From: Mesorhizobium sp. 65-26
GTDB lineage: Bacteria; Pseudomonadota; Alphaproteobacteria; Rhizobiales; Rhizobiaceae
Direction of reading: 5' to 3'
NCBI GenBank assembly: GCA_001899205.1
Contig: MKVL01000025.1
Span: 124,001 to 188,000 of the forward strand
DNA length: 64,000 bases
The notes beneath the pieces are model-generated. The model was not told the origin of the DNA, did no database searches, and was given only the letters and a program-made list of their open reading frames with translations. The translations under genes were made by a program, and so were the position numbers. Shown piece by piece: positions 35,560 through 44,165 of this stretch; positions within the stretch are counted from its first letter, which is position 1, and every line of letters begins with the position of its first letter.

Positions 35560-36720
35560 TCAGTAAGAGCGCGGCATCTTGAGCACGTGCTCGGAGAGGA
35601 AGGACAGGACCAGGTTGGTCGAGATCGGCGCCACCTGGTAAAGGCGGGTCTCGCGGAACTTGCGCTCGACGTCGTATTCCTCGGCGAAGCCGAAGCCGCC
35701 ATGCGTCTGGATGCAGGCGTTGGCCGCTTCGTTGGAGGCGTCGGCCGCCAGCATCTTGGCCATGTTGGCTTCGGCGCCGCAGTCCTTGCCCTGTTCGTAG
35801 AGGCGCGTTGCCTCCTTCACCATCAGCTCGGCGGCGCGCATGTTGGCGTAGGCGCGCGCGATCGGGAACTGCACGCCCTGGTTGGCGCCGATCGGCCGTC
35901 CGAAGATGTTGCGTTCGCCGGCATAGCGGGAGGCCTTCTCGATCAGCCATTTCGCGTCGCCGACGCATTCGGCCGCGATCAGGATGCGTTCGGCGTTCAT
36001 GCCGGAGAGGATATAGCGGAAGCCCTTGCCTTCCTCGCCGACGAGGTTTTCCGCCGGCACGCGCACATTGTCGAAGAAGACCTCCGTCGTGGCGTGGTTC
36101 ATCATCGTGCGGATCGGCCGGATGGTAAGCCCGTTGCCGATCGCTTCGCGCATGTCGAGGATGAAGACCGAAAGCCCGTCCGTGCGCTTGGCTACCTCGT
36201 CGCGTGGCGTGGTGCGCGCGAGCAGCAGCATCAGGTCGGAATGTTCGGCGCGGCTCGTCCAGATCTTCTGGCCGTTGACGACATAGTGGTCGCCCTCGCG
36301 GCGTGCGAAGGTGCGCAGCGAGGTGGTGTCGGTGCCGCTCGAGGGTTCGGTGACGCCGAATGCCTGCATGCGCAGTTCGCCGCTCGCCACCTTCGGCAGG
36401 TAGCGCTGCTTCTGCGCTTCGCTGCCGTGCCGCAGGACGGTGCCCATAACATACATCTGCGCATGGCAGGCGCCGCCATTGCCGCCGGAACGATGGATCT
36501 CCTCCAGAACGGCCGCCGCCGCCGACAGCGTCAGCCCCGCGCCGTCATATTCCTCAGGGATCAGCGTCGCCAGATATCCGGCCTCGGTCAGCGCATTCAC
36601 GAACTCGGCGGGGTAGGCGCGCTCGGCGTCGAGCTTGCGCCAGTACTCCCCGGGGAAGCGTTCGCACAGCTTGCGCACCGCCTCGCGGATATCCTTGTGG
36701 TCTTCTGCTTCAAACATCAT
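35560..36720 (-). CDS. Acyl-CoA dehydrogenase
   Basis: A 386-residue FAD enzyme. Family segments: GYLATLIPEEYDGAG, FGVTEPSSGTDTTSL, KIWTSRAEHSDLM, YAGERNIFGRPIGANQGVQ, and THGGFGFAEEYDVERKF. As in the dehydrogenase at 17825, the C-terminal catalytic Glu is missing (QVAPISTNL), and a Glu in MNAERILIA (residue 244) is the likely base. An acyl-CoA dehydrogenase also sits in the P. aeruginosa itaconate operon, where its role is not settled; methylsuccinyl- or itaconyl-type CoA esters are possible substrates. Its start overlaps the end of the MmgE/PrpD gene by 11 bases. Confidence 0.88.
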   Translation of the reverse strand: MMFEAEDHKDIREAVRKLCERFPGEYWRKLDAERAYPAEFVNALTEAGYLATLIPEEYDGAGLTLSAAAAVLEEIHRSGGNGGACHAQMYVMGTVLRHGSEAQKQRYLPKVASGELRMQAFGVTEPSSGTDTTSLRTFARREGDHYVVNGQKIWTSRAEHSDLMLLLARTTPRDEVAKRTDGLSVFILDMREAIGNGLTIRPIRTMMNHATTEVFFDNVRVPAENLVGEEGKGFRYILSGMNAERILIAAECVGDAKWLIEKASRYAGERNIFGRPIGANQGVQFPIARAYANMRAAELMVKEATRLYEQGKDCGAEANMAKMLAADASNEAANACIQTHGGFGFAEEYDVERKFRETRLYQVAPISTNLVLSFLSEHVLKMPRSY

Positions 36721-38038
36721 TCATACCGGGCGTTGCGCCCGCCTTTGCTTGCGGAAAGAGGGCGAGGGAACGGACCGGCGCGTCGTCCGGAAGCGCCAGG
36801 ATCGCGGCGATCAGTGCCTCGGCGCGGTTTTGGCCGATGCCGCCGTCGGCGAGCACCGTGCGCGCCTTGGCGGTCATCTCGGCCGCGTTGACCGGATTCT
36901 CCGGATCGCCCTTGGCATCGCGGCGGGCGGCGCTGAAGCGCCGTCCGTCCGTGGTCTCGACATCCAGTTGCGTGCCCCAGGAAGCCGGATAGGCAGCGTC
37001 GACGGCGGCGGCGAGACCGACCTCGACCTTGGCGCGGTCCGCCGCCAGCCGCGCGCGGGCATCGGCGTCGAAGCTCGACTGCACGACGAAGCCGTCGCTG
37101 AGCGCCGCTGCCACGCAATGCTGCAGCGAGAATTTCGCGCTGTAGGGATCCTGCGGCAGCGGCCTGTCGCACACGTCGAGCGCGGCCTGATAGGCGCCGA
37201 CCTTCACATTCGCGATGTCGGCGTCGCCGATCGCCTGGCGCAGTTCCAGCGCAGCGTCGATGGACGGGTGCGTGTGGCGGCAGCACGGCCAGGGCTTGAT
37301 CGAGGTCCGTGTCAGTTCCCAGGTGCGTTGCGGCTCGGCGGTCACGGCGTCCGGGACGGGATCGGGGCACAGCCCCGCGAAGAAGCCCTTCTTGCCCTCC
37401 AGTATCTCTTCCGGTCCGGTAAAGCCCTGCTCGGCCATCAGCGCAGCCAGCACGCCGGATTCGGCGGCGCGCGCCGTGTGCAGGTGCTTGCTCATGGCGC
37501 CCGTTTCCAGGAATTGCCACAGCCCGGAAGATTGCGTGCCGGCATTGCCCAGCGCCCACACGGCCTGGTCTTCCGACAGGCCGATCAGTTCGGCCGCCGC
37601 CATGGCGGAGCCGAATGGGCCGCAGGTCGAGGTGTTGTGCCAGACGCGGTAGTGCGCCTTGCCCGCGGCCATGCCGACACGGCAGCAGGCTTCGTAGCCC
37701 GCAAGCACGGCCTCCAGGAAAGCGATGCCGCCGCGATCGTCGCGGGTCGCGACCGCCAGTGCCGCCGGGATGACGACGCAGCCGGGATGCGTGACGGAAT
37801 CGCGATGCAGGTCGTCCATCTCGAGGATGTGCGAGAGCCCGCCGAAATGGAAGGCACCGCGCGGCGTATCCGCGCTCTCCAGCGGCGCGATCGCCCTCAG
37901 GATGCGCGCCGGCTCGGTCTTTCCCGCGCCGAGCGCGCAGGCCAGAGTGTCGAGCACGAACAGCGATGCCTGCTCCAGGTCCTGCCGGCTGTATGGCCTG
38001 GCGCGGATGAGGCGCACGAGGTCTCGGCTGAGGCTCAT
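36710..38038 (-). CDS. MmgE/PrpD-family protein of the itaconate-type operon
   Basis: A 442-residue MmgE/PrpD superfamily member: an N-terminal helical domain with FVLDTLACALGAGKTEPARIL, the GLSHILEMDDLHRDSVTHPGC segment, the GAMSKHLHTARAAESGVLAA helix and a lid domain after RTSIKPWPCCRHTHPSIDA. The family covers methylcitrate dehydratase and cis-aconitate decarboxylase, the itaconate-forming enzyme. Which reaction applies here is unknown; a hydro-lyase or isomerase on a related dicarboxylate is reasonable. The start ATG (38038) overlaps the CoA-transferase stop as ATGA. The upstream extension of the frame has no family features. Confidence 0.85.
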   Translation of the reverse strand: MSLSRDLVRLIRARPYSRQDLEQASLFVLDTLACALGAGKTEPARILRAIAPLESADTPRGAFHFGGLSHILEMDDLHRDSVTHPGCVVIPAALAVATRDDRGGIAFLEAVLAGYEACCRVGMAAGKAHYRVWHNTSTCGPFGSAMAAAELIGLSEDQAVWALGNAGTQSSGLWQFLETGAMSKHLHTARAAESGVLAALMAEQGFTGPEEILEGKKGFFAGLCPDPVPDAVTAEPQRTWELTRTSIKPWPCCRHTHPSIDAALELRQAIGDADIANVKVGAYQAALDVCDRPLPQDPYSAKFSLQHCVAAALSDGFVVQSSFDADARARLAADRAKVEVGLAAAVDAAYPASWGTQLDVETTDGRRFSAARRDAKGDPENPVNAAEMTAKARTVLADGGIGQNRAEALIAAILALPDDAPVRSLALFPQAKAGATPGMNDV

Positions 38039-39198
38039 GACTTGGCTGCCCCGGCGACGGCGTTGCGGGCAACGGGACCGCCGAATTCGGAGCGTATCGC
38101 CTGGCTGTGCTCGCCAAGCGCCGGCACCTTGCCCAGCGCCGGGCGGCGGCCATTGAGCACCACCGGCGGCGCCAGCACTTCCACCGGTCCGGCCGGTGTC
38201 TGCACCGATGCCGTCGTCGCGCTCTTGTGCGCCATCAGGTCGGCCATGGTGGAGATGCGTCCATAGGCGATGCGCACCCTGTCGAGCAGGCGGCACAGCG
38301 CGTCGACGGTGCGGCGCGCCACGGCGGCCTGCACATTGCGGTCCAGCTCGGTGCGGTTCTGCACGCGCGCCGTGTTGCGATCGAAACGGGGGTCGTCTGC
38401 AATGCTCGGATTGCCCAGCACGTGCTCGCAGAACAGTTTCCATTCGCGCTCGTTCTGGATGGCGATCAGCACGTCGCCGTCGCTGGCGCTGAACACGCCA
38501 TAAGGTGCAATCGAAGGGTGGGCGAGTCCGAGCCGCTGCGGCTCGCGCCCGCTGTAGCGGCGGCCGAGATAGGGCACGTTGAGATATTCGGCGATGGTGT
38601 CGAACAGGGACACCTGGATGTGCGAGCCCTGGCCGGTCTTCTCGCGCAGCAGCAGCGCCTGCAGGATGGCCGCGTAGGCCGCCTGGCCGGTGGCGATGTC
38701 GCAGATGGAGATGCCCACGCGCGTCGGGCCGGACAGGCTGGAACCGGTCACGCCGGAAAGGCCGGCCTCGGCCTGGATCAACAGGTCGTAGGCCTTGCGC
38801 TCCTCGTCGGGCGTGCCGGCGGCGAAGCCGACGATGTCGCAGACCGTGAGCCTGCCGTGGCGCTTGCGCAGCGCCTCGCTGCCGATGCCGAGACGCTCCG
38901 TCGCGCCGGGCGCCAGGTTCTGCACGAAGACATCGGCGCCGGCGATCATCTCCTCGACAAGGGCGAGGTCCTCGGGGTCCTTAAGGTCGACGATGCAGGA
39001 TTCCTTGCCGCGGTTGTTCCACACGAAATAGGACGATTGGCCGAGCACGTAGTCGTCGTAGCCACGCGCGAAATCGCCCTCGGGGCGCTCGAGCTTGATG
39101 ACGCGCGCGCCGGCGTCCGCGAGCCGGGATGTCGCGAGCGGCGCCGCCACGGCTTGCTCCAGCGCGACAACGACCGTTCCCTGGAGTACGCCGCTCAT
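38035..39198 (-). CDS. ict: Class III CoA-transferase, probable succinyl-CoA:itaconate CoA-transferase
   Basis: A 387-residue CaiB/BaiF-type transferase moving CoA between carboxylates. Seen: LEQAVAAPLATSRLADAGARV with KLERPEGD (CoA-binding part), NRGKESCIVDLKDPE, VFVQNLAPGATERLG, and the catalytic Asp in KAYDLLIQAEAGLSG. It is the first gene of the operon, about 250 bases below the LysR gene. In P. aeruginosa a class III enzyme charges itaconate from succinyl-CoA, and the gene set here matches; other dicarboxylates such as mesaconate or methylsuccinate remain possible. Confidence 0.82.
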   Translation of the reverse strand: MSGVLQGTVVVALEQAVAAPLATSRLADAGARVIKLERPEGDFARGYDDYVLGQSSYFVWNNRGKESCIVDLKDPEDLALVEEMIAGADVFVQNLAPGATERLGIGSEALRKRHGRLTVCDIVGFAAGTPDEERKAYDLLIQAEAGLSGVTGSSLSGPTRVGISICDIATGQAAYAAILQALLLREKTGQGSHIQVSLFDTIAEYLNVPYLGRRYSGREPQRLGLAHPSIAPYGVFSASDGDVLIAIQNEREWKLFCEHVLGNPSIADDPRFDRNTARVQNRTELDRNVQAAVARRTVDALCRLLDRVRIAYGRISTMADLMAHKSATTASVQTPAGPVEVLAPPVVLNGRRPALGKVPALGEHSQAIRSEFGGPVARNAVAGAAKS

Positions 39199-39400
39199 GA
39201 CCCGTCCTTATCTTCTTCGAGATGCCGGTCGAACTGTCGCCGAGGGGGGTCTGAAGTCAAATATGATAAAGTAATGGCGGGTATAGCGTTTTGCGCGATG
39301 GCCGCCCCGCGCTGGCCGCACAGAGCAAAACACCGGGGCTACACCGCGATTTTCCATGGATATAGGCGAGCGAGGGTGACACGATCGCGCCGATGCGTGT

Positions 39401-39416
39401 CGCGATCCGGATCGCG
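39401..39416. repeat. Perfect 16-base palindrome below the LysR gene
   Basis: CGCGATCC followed directly by its complement GGATCGCG, 31 bases after the LysR stop and about 200 bases before the CoA-transferase start. It has no T tract. It could fold as a small hairpin at the end of the lysR message or be a protein-binding site for the operon promoter; I cannot decide. Confidence 0.35.
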
Positions 39417-39446
39417 GATCCGGTGACTGGTCAGGAGAGGGGAAGC

Positions 39447-40403
39447 CTAGCGGAACAGGTCTGGCTTCTGGCTGTCGTCCGAGAGTTCGGCGATCCAGGC
39501 CCGGTCCTTCACCAGTTGGCGCAGGATCTCCCACGACAACTGGCCGATGGCGCGCGGCGCGTTGAGCAGGGGGCGTTCGGTCGAATAGGCGAGGTAGACC
39601 TTGCGCGTTATGCTCGGCTTGGCCAGGCGCCACATGCGGAAGACGCCTTCCTCGACCTCCCGGTTGATCGCCATCAGGGGAAGGATGCCGAAGCCGAGTC
39701 CGCGCATCACCACCTTCTTGATCTGGCTGTAGGAGTCGATTTCGATGGCCGGGTTGAGCGGGACGCCGGCGGTCAGCGCGGCTTCCTCGATCAGTTCGCG
39801 CAGGCCGTGGCCCGGTCCTGGAATCACCAGGGGCAGGCGGGCGGTCTCCTCCAGGGTTGCCGTGTCGCCGGAAGGTCCGCCTTCGGTTCCGCTGGCGGCA
39901 AACAGGAATATCTCCTCCGACAGGCCATGGTGCACGGCAAGGCCGCTTGGATCGGAAGTCGAGTAGAGCATCGCCAGGTCGACGTCGCCACGCCGCAGCC
40001 AGCCGAGTATGTAGCCGCTCATGGCCTCGACGACACGGATGCGGACCTGTGGATAGCGCTCCCGCGCGGCCTCGATCAGCGGCGCGGCCAGCAGTTCGCT
40101 GACCGTGCCCGGCATGCCAAAGCGCACGTCGCCGCGTGGCGCCACCGCCTCGCCGCGCACGCTGTCGGGAATCTCCGCGAATTCGGCCAGGATCTGCTTG
40201 GCATGGCGCAGCAAGCGTTCGCCGGCCTCCGTTGCCGTCACGCCTTGCGCGTTACGATAGAGCAGGGCGACGCCGAGCTCGTCCTCCATGTGGCGCACAT
40301 GCTGGCTCAGCGCCGGCTGCGCCACATGCAGCGTGTTGGCCGCCTTGGAAAAGGAGCCGCTTTCGACCACTTGCGTGAAATATCTCAGCTGCCGCAGATC
40401 CAT
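39447..40403 (-). CDS. LysR-family transcriptional regulator of the itaconate-type operon
   Basis: A 318-residue LysR protein. The N-terminal winged helix reads MDLRQLRYFTQVVESGSF, then SKAANTLHVAQPALSQHVRHME (recognition helix) at about 18-40. The effector domain follows, with GDVRFGMPGTVSELLAAPLI. Start: ATG 40403 has GGAGGA seven bases upstream and gives the canonical N-terminus; an upstream ATG at 40475, also near a GGAGG, is less likely. It is in tandem with, not divergent from, the operon it probably activates. LysR regulators accompany itaconate operons in Pseudomonas and Yersinia. Confidence 0.9.
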   Translation of the reverse strand: MDLRQLRYFTQVVESGSFSKAANTLHVAQPALSQHVRHMEDELGVALLYRNAQGVTATEAGERLLRHAKQILAEFAEIPDSVRGEAVAPRGDVRFGMPGTVSELLAAPLIEAARERYPQVRIRVVEAMSGYILGWLRRGDVDLAMLYSTSDPSGLAVHHGLSEEIFLFAASGTEGGPSGDTATLEETARLPLVIPGPGHGLRELIEEAALTAGVPLNPAIEIDSYSQIKKVVMRGLGFGILPLMAINREVEEGVFRMWRLAKPSITRKVYLAYSTERPLLNAPRAIGQLSWEILRQLVKDRAWIAELSDDSQKPDLFR

Positions 40404-40606
40404 GGCCGGGTCCTCCGCTCTGAAACCCGGCCCGGCCGGCTCGTCCATCAAGCCGGATTGGCGGGAATCTGTCATCCCGCCTCCGTTTAACGAATGCCGA
40501 TCGATTTGTTGAGGGCGCCTCTTCGGGCGACGCTCAGTAGGTCGTGCGCCCGCCGACAGATCGAAGGTCGAGGCGGTGGTGAAGCTGTGGAGCCGGCCGA
40601 CCCAGC

Positions 40607-41863
40607 CTAGGCGCCGAAGCGTCGCGGCGACAGCGCCGCTATGTCGATGCTCGCCGCGCCGTCGCAGATCCACTCGGTCAGCAGCCGTCCGGTGACGGGG
40701 CCGAGCGTGAAGCCATGATGGGCGTGACCGAAGCCGAACCACAGGCCGCGATGGCGTGGGGCGGGGCCGATCACCGGCAGCATGTCTGGCATGAACGGTC
40801 GCGTGCCCATCCATGGCTTTTCGGTCAACCGGTCGCCCAGTTCGACGAAGCCGCGCGCATTGGCCTCGCCCATGTCGATCTGCACATAGGACGGCGCGGC
40901 GCCGGCCGCCGCGAACTCGACGCCGGTGCCGAGCCGCAAGCCGTTGGCCAACGGCACCACGGCCCAACCTCCGCCGGGGTTGCCGACGGGCAGCCGCAGG
41001 CGCTCGCCTTCGGGATAGGCGAACATCTGGTGGTAGCCGCGCTTTTCGGCGAGCGGAATGCGATAGCCGAACTGGTCGACGAGCATCTTCGCGGCCGAGC
41101 CGAGCGCGACGATCGCGTCGCGCGCCGACAGCCGCACCGTCTCCGTGTCGAGCGTCCAACGTTCTCCAGCCTGCCGGATCGCGCGAGCATCCCCTCGCAG
41201 GATCCTTCCGCCAAGCGCCTCGAAGCGGCGCGCAAGGCCCAGCACGACACCCCTCGGATCGCTTGATGTCCAGGCGTCCTTCCAGTGCATCGCGCCCGTG
41301 AAGTCGCCGCCCAGCATCGGTTCCAGTGCCAGCACGGCCTTGCGGTCGAGATAGCGGGGCGCGACGCCGAACGGTCGCAACCGCTCGATCTCTGCCTGCG
41401 CCGTCTCGTGCTGGCGCGCGCCCGAAACGATCGTCAGCCAGCCGCCGGGTCGATAGAGGTGTTCCAGCCTGGCCTCGCGGGCGAGCAGGAAATGCTCCTC
41501 GGCGGAGCCGAGCATCAGCGGCGCCAATGTCCGGGCGAGGCGGTCGTAGCGACGGGAACCGGAATGCCACCAGTAGCGCGCCAGCGTCGGCGCAATCAGC
41601 GGCAGCGATGACCAGCGGAAGCGGGCGGCGGGGGATTGGTTCAGCGCATAGCGCGCCATCTCGCCGAGCTTGCGGGGAAAGGCGTAGGGGAAGATCGACG
41701 ACGTCTCGACGAAGCCCAGATTGCCGAACGAGGCGCCGGCGGCGATCCCATTGAGGTCGACCACCACGGTCGAGCGTCCCCGCATGACGAGGTGCAGGGC
41801 GGTGGAAAGGCCGACGATGCCCGCCCCGAGGACGAGCGCGTCCACCTGCTCTGTCGTTGTCAT
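40607..41863 (-). CDS. FAD-dependent amino-acid oxidoreductase (DadA-like)
   Basis: A 418-residue DAO-fold flavoprotein. The FAD motif GAGIVGLSTALHL is near residues 11-23, with a second conserved region RGVVLGLARRFEALGG in the middle and the C-terminal GFGHAHHGFTLGPVTGRLL. It probably oxidises a D-amino or secondary amino acid with transfer of electrons to the respiratory chain. As the last gene of the amino-acid importer operon it likely acts on the imported compound. The start at ATG 41863 is preferred to the ATG at 41884 because it gives a normal family N-terminus, with GGAAAGG upstream. Confidence 0.87.
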   Translation of the reverse strand: MTTTEQVDALVLGAGIVGLSTALHLVMRGRSTVVVDLNGIAAGASFGNLGFVETSSIFPYAFPRKLGEMARYALNQSPAARFRWSSLPLIAPTLARYWWHSGSRRYDRLARTLAPLMLGSAEEHFLLAREARLEHLYRPGGWLTIVSGARQHETAQAEIERLRPFGVAPRYLDRKAVLALEPMLGGDFTGAMHWKDAWTSSDPRGVVLGLARRFEALGGRILRGDARAIRQAGERWTLDTETVRLSARDAIVALGSAAKMLVDQFGYRIPLAEKRGYHQMFAYPEGERLRLPVGNPGGGWAVVPLANGLRLGTGVEFAAAGAAPSYVQIDMGEANARGFVELGDRLTEKPWMGTRPFMPDMLPVIGPAPRHRGLWFGFGHAHHGFTLGPVTGRLLTEWICDGAASIDIAALSPRRFGA

Positions 41864-41891
41864 CGCCAACGCCTTTCCGGACAATGCGAAA

Positions 41892-42659
41892 TCAGAAGGA
41901 GGAGTTCTTCAGGAAGGCCGTCAGCCTTTCCGTGCCCGGCTTCCTGAAGAGCGACTTGGGCGGTCCCTGCTCGGCGATCCGTCCCTGGTCCATGAAGATG
42001 ATGCGGTTCGACACGTCATGGGCGAAGCGCATCTCATGTGTGACCAGCAGCATGGTCATGCCGTCGCCGGCAAGCTCGCGGACAACCTCCAGCACTTCCG
42101 CGACCAGTTCGGGATCGAGCGCCGAGGTGATTTCGTCGAACAGCATCAATTGCGGGCTCATGGCGATCGCGCGGGCGATGGCGACGCGTTGCTGCTGCCC
42201 GCCGGAAAGCTGCTTCGGATAATGATCGCGCCGGTGGGACAGCCCGACGCGGTCGAGCCAGTCGGCTGCGATCTTCTCGGCTTCGGCGCGTGCCATGCCG
42301 CGCACCTTGACCAGGCCGAGCATGATGTTGGCCTGCGCCGTCATGTGCGGGAACAGGTTGAACTGCTGGAAGGCCATGCCCGTCAGCGCCCGCTGGCGGG
42401 CGCGCGTCCGCTCGGTCAGCGGCTTGCGCTGGCGGCCGTCCCCGCTGTAGCCGATCGTCTCGCCGGCGACTTCGATGTGGCCGTCCTGATACTCTTCCAG
42501 CAGGTTGATGCAGCGCAGAAGCGTCGTCTTGCCCGAGCCGCTGGAGCCGATGATCGAGACCACTTCTCCCCTGGAGACGTCGAGGTCTATCCCGCGCAAT
42601 ATCGGCACGGCGCCATAGCTCTTGACCAGGCCTTTTATGCTGAGGACGGTTTCGGACAT
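41892..42659 (-). CDS. Polar amino-acid ABC transporter ATP-binding protein
   Basis: A 255-residue HisP/GlnQ-type ATPase: Walker [10 protein letters not shown], the insert with [19 protein letters not shown] (Q-loop), signature [15 protein letters not shown], Walker [15 protein letters not shown] and the switch His in LLVTHEMRF. It drives the two permeases encoded just upstream (9 bases away) and precedes the DadA-like gene in the same operon. Confidence 0.93.
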   Translation of the reverse strand: MSETVLSIKGLVKSYGAVPILRGIDLDVSRGEVVSIIGSSGSGKTTLLRCINLLEEYQDGHIEVAGETIGYSGDGRQRKPLTERTRARQRALTGMAFQQFNLFPHMTAQANIMLGLVKVRGMARAEAEKIAADWLDRVGLSHRRDHYPKQLSGGQQQRVAIARAIAMSPQLMLFDEITSALDPELVAEVLEVVRELAGDGMTMLLVTHEMRFAHDVSNRIIFMDQGRIAEQGPPKSLFRKPGTERLTAFLKNSSF

Positions 42660-42668
42660 TTTCGACGT

Positions 42669-43328
42669 CTACCTTTCGAAAGTCAGGCGCTTCTCGATGC
42701 GCCTGCCGAGCCGCTCCAGCGCATAGTCGACCGCGAAGTAGAGCAGGCCGGCGACGGCGAAGAACTGGATGCTCATATGGTTGCGCGCGATGATCTGCTG
42801 GGTGGCCAGCATCAACTCCGTCGCGCCGATGACGAGCAGCAGCGACGAGCCCTTCACCGTCTCGATAAGGGTGTTGACCCAGGCCGGCAGTCCGATGCGC
42901 AGCGCCTGCGGCGCCAGGACGTAGAGCAGGATCTGGTGGAAGCGCAGCCCGATGCTCAGCGCTGCCTCTGTCTGTCCGCGGTCGACGGCGAGCAACGAGC
43001 CGCGCGTGATCTCGGCGACCTGGGCGCTGCAGAAAAGGCCGAGCGCGATCACGCCCGCGAGCGACGCGGAAAGGTTGGGGCCGATCAGCGGGACGATGTA
43101 GTAGCTGGCCAGGATCAGCACCAGCACCGGCGTGCCGCGCACCAGGTCGACATAGAGCGCCAGCAGCAGCCGCAGTGGCAGGCGGCTCCGGAACATGACG
43201 ACGCCGAGCGGGACGCCCAGCAGGGTACCGAGGGCGGCCCCTGCCAGCGACAGCATGACCGTCTGCGACAGCGCCATCGCCAGCCGTGGAGCGTTGACCG
43301 CGAGTTCCGTGGCGAAGCCGGCGCTCAT
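42669..43328 (-). CDS. Polar amino-acid ABC transporter permease (HisM/Q type)
   Basis: A 219-residue permease with about five membrane helices. They include MALSQTVMLSLAGAALGTLL near the start, the DLVRGTPVLVLILASYY segment typical of the HisMQ family, and the coupling-loop motif EAALSIGLRFHQILLYVLAPQALR (EAA loop). Its ATG overlaps the stop of the other permease as ATGA, so the two channel halves are made together. The frame is open far upstream but the true start is ATG 43328. Confidence 0.9.
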   Translation of the reverse strand: MSAGFATELAVNAPRLAMALSQTVMLSLAGAALGTLLGVPLGVVMFRSRLPLRLLLALYVDLVRGTPVLVLILASYYIVPLIGPNLSASLAGVIALGLFCSAQVAEITRGSLLAVDRGQTEAALSIGLRFHQILLYVLAPQALRIGLPAWVNTLIETVKGSSLLLVIGATELMLATQQIIARNHMSIQFFAVAGLLYFAVDYALERLGRRIEKRLTFER

Positions 43329-44002
43329 GGCGCGGTCCTCCCTTCGCGGCGGTTCGCCCGCCAGTCGAGATAGCGCAGCAGGTTGGCGATCGCGACCGCG
43401 GTCAGCACGTAGAGCAGGCTCGTGACCAGCCAGGTCTCGACGATGCGGAATGTCTCGAGGTTGAGCTTGCGTGCCTGGAAGGTGAGTTCGGGTACGGCGA
43501 TGGCGGCGGCGAGCGACGTGTCCTTGAACAGCGATATATAGGCGTTGCCGAGCGCCGGCCTTGTCGTCCTGAACAGGATCGGCAGGATCAGATAGAGCTT
43601 GATCTGCAGGGGCCTGAGGCCGATCGCGCGTCCCGCCTCGACCACGCCATGCGGCACGGCCTGCAGTCCGCCGCGGAAGATCTCGGCCATGTAGGCCGCC
43701 CCGTAGAGCGTCAGCGAGCCGGCGAAGGCCGTGTACTTGTCGAGCCGGATGCCGAGCTGCGGCAGGCCGAGGAAGGCGAAATAGATGAGCAGCAGCAAGG
43801 GGATGTTGCGCAGGAACGTCACATAGCCGCTCGCCAGGCGGCGCAGGCCGCCCTGCCGCGAGACCATGCCGAAGGCGACGGCGAGCCCGAGGGCCATGCC
43901 GACGGCCAGCGAGGCCAGCGCCAGGCCGAGCCCGAGACCAAGCCCGCGCAGCAGGTCGGGCAGGCTTTGCCAGACGGGCGTGAAGTTGAAGGTGTAACCC
44001 AT
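43325..44002 (-). CDS. Polar amino-acid ABC transporter permease (HisM/Q type)
   Basis: A 225-residue permease paired with the next gene. It contains LGLGLALASLAVGMALGLAV (helix 1-2), TFLRNIPLLLLIYFAFLGLP and the EAA loop EAGRAIGLRPLQIKLYLILP. The start used is ATG 44002 (MGYTFNFTPVW); the frame opens at 44089 but the extra 29 residues are polar and not family-like. A long gap with a strong hairpin separates it from the binding-protein gene, as is common in such operons. Confidence 0.88.
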   Translation of the reverse strand: MGYTFNFTPVWQSLPDLLRGLGLGLGLALASLAVGMALGLAVAFGMVSRQGGLRRLASGYVTFLRNIPLLLLIYFAFLGLPQLGIRLDKYTAFAGSLTLYGAAYMAEIFRGGLQAVPHGVVEAGRAIGLRPLQIKLYLILPILFRTTRPALGNAYISLFKDTSLAAAIAVPELTFQARKLNLETFRIVETWLVTSLLYVLTAVAIANLLRYLDWRANRREGRTAP

Positions 44003-44125
44003 GATCCGGTTCCAATGGTCGCCGACCTCGGCTTCCGGCGGCAAAGCCGGATACCTCCTGATCGGTCGACGCTTGCTCCCGAAAGCCAATGCGGGTTTCG
44101 GTAGAGGTCCTGCGTGAGATCATCC

Positions 44126-44157
44126 GCCCCCGCGCGCCTGAGGAGACGCGCGGGGGC
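44126..44157 (-). other. Strong hairpin between binding-protein and permease genes
   Basis: Perfect 11-base arms (GCCCCCGCGCG and its complement) around a 10-base loop, nine bases beyond the binding-protein stop. No T tract follows. It probably stabilises the binding-protein message and lowers read-through into the permease genes, a known pattern in ABC operons; the role here is inferred. Confidence 0.6.
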
Positions 44158-44165
44158 GCGTGCGA

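Noticed and set aside
34660-36891. Plus-strand frame of 743 codons
   Set aside because: Antisense to the hydratase and acyl-CoA dehydrogenase genes, which have clear motifs and overlapping starts and stops; the frame itself shows none.
39447-41570. A 707-codon minus-strand frame that could look like a fusion of an oxidase and a LysR regulator
   Set aside because: The upstream part is out of frame with the DadA-like gene. The LysR winged helix starts at ATG 40403 with its own ribosome site.
42669-44123. A 484-codon frame that could be read as one double permease
   Set aside because: The two HisM/Q-type permeases are in different frames with an ATGA overlap at 43325-43328; the long frame is a shadow joined to the second gene.
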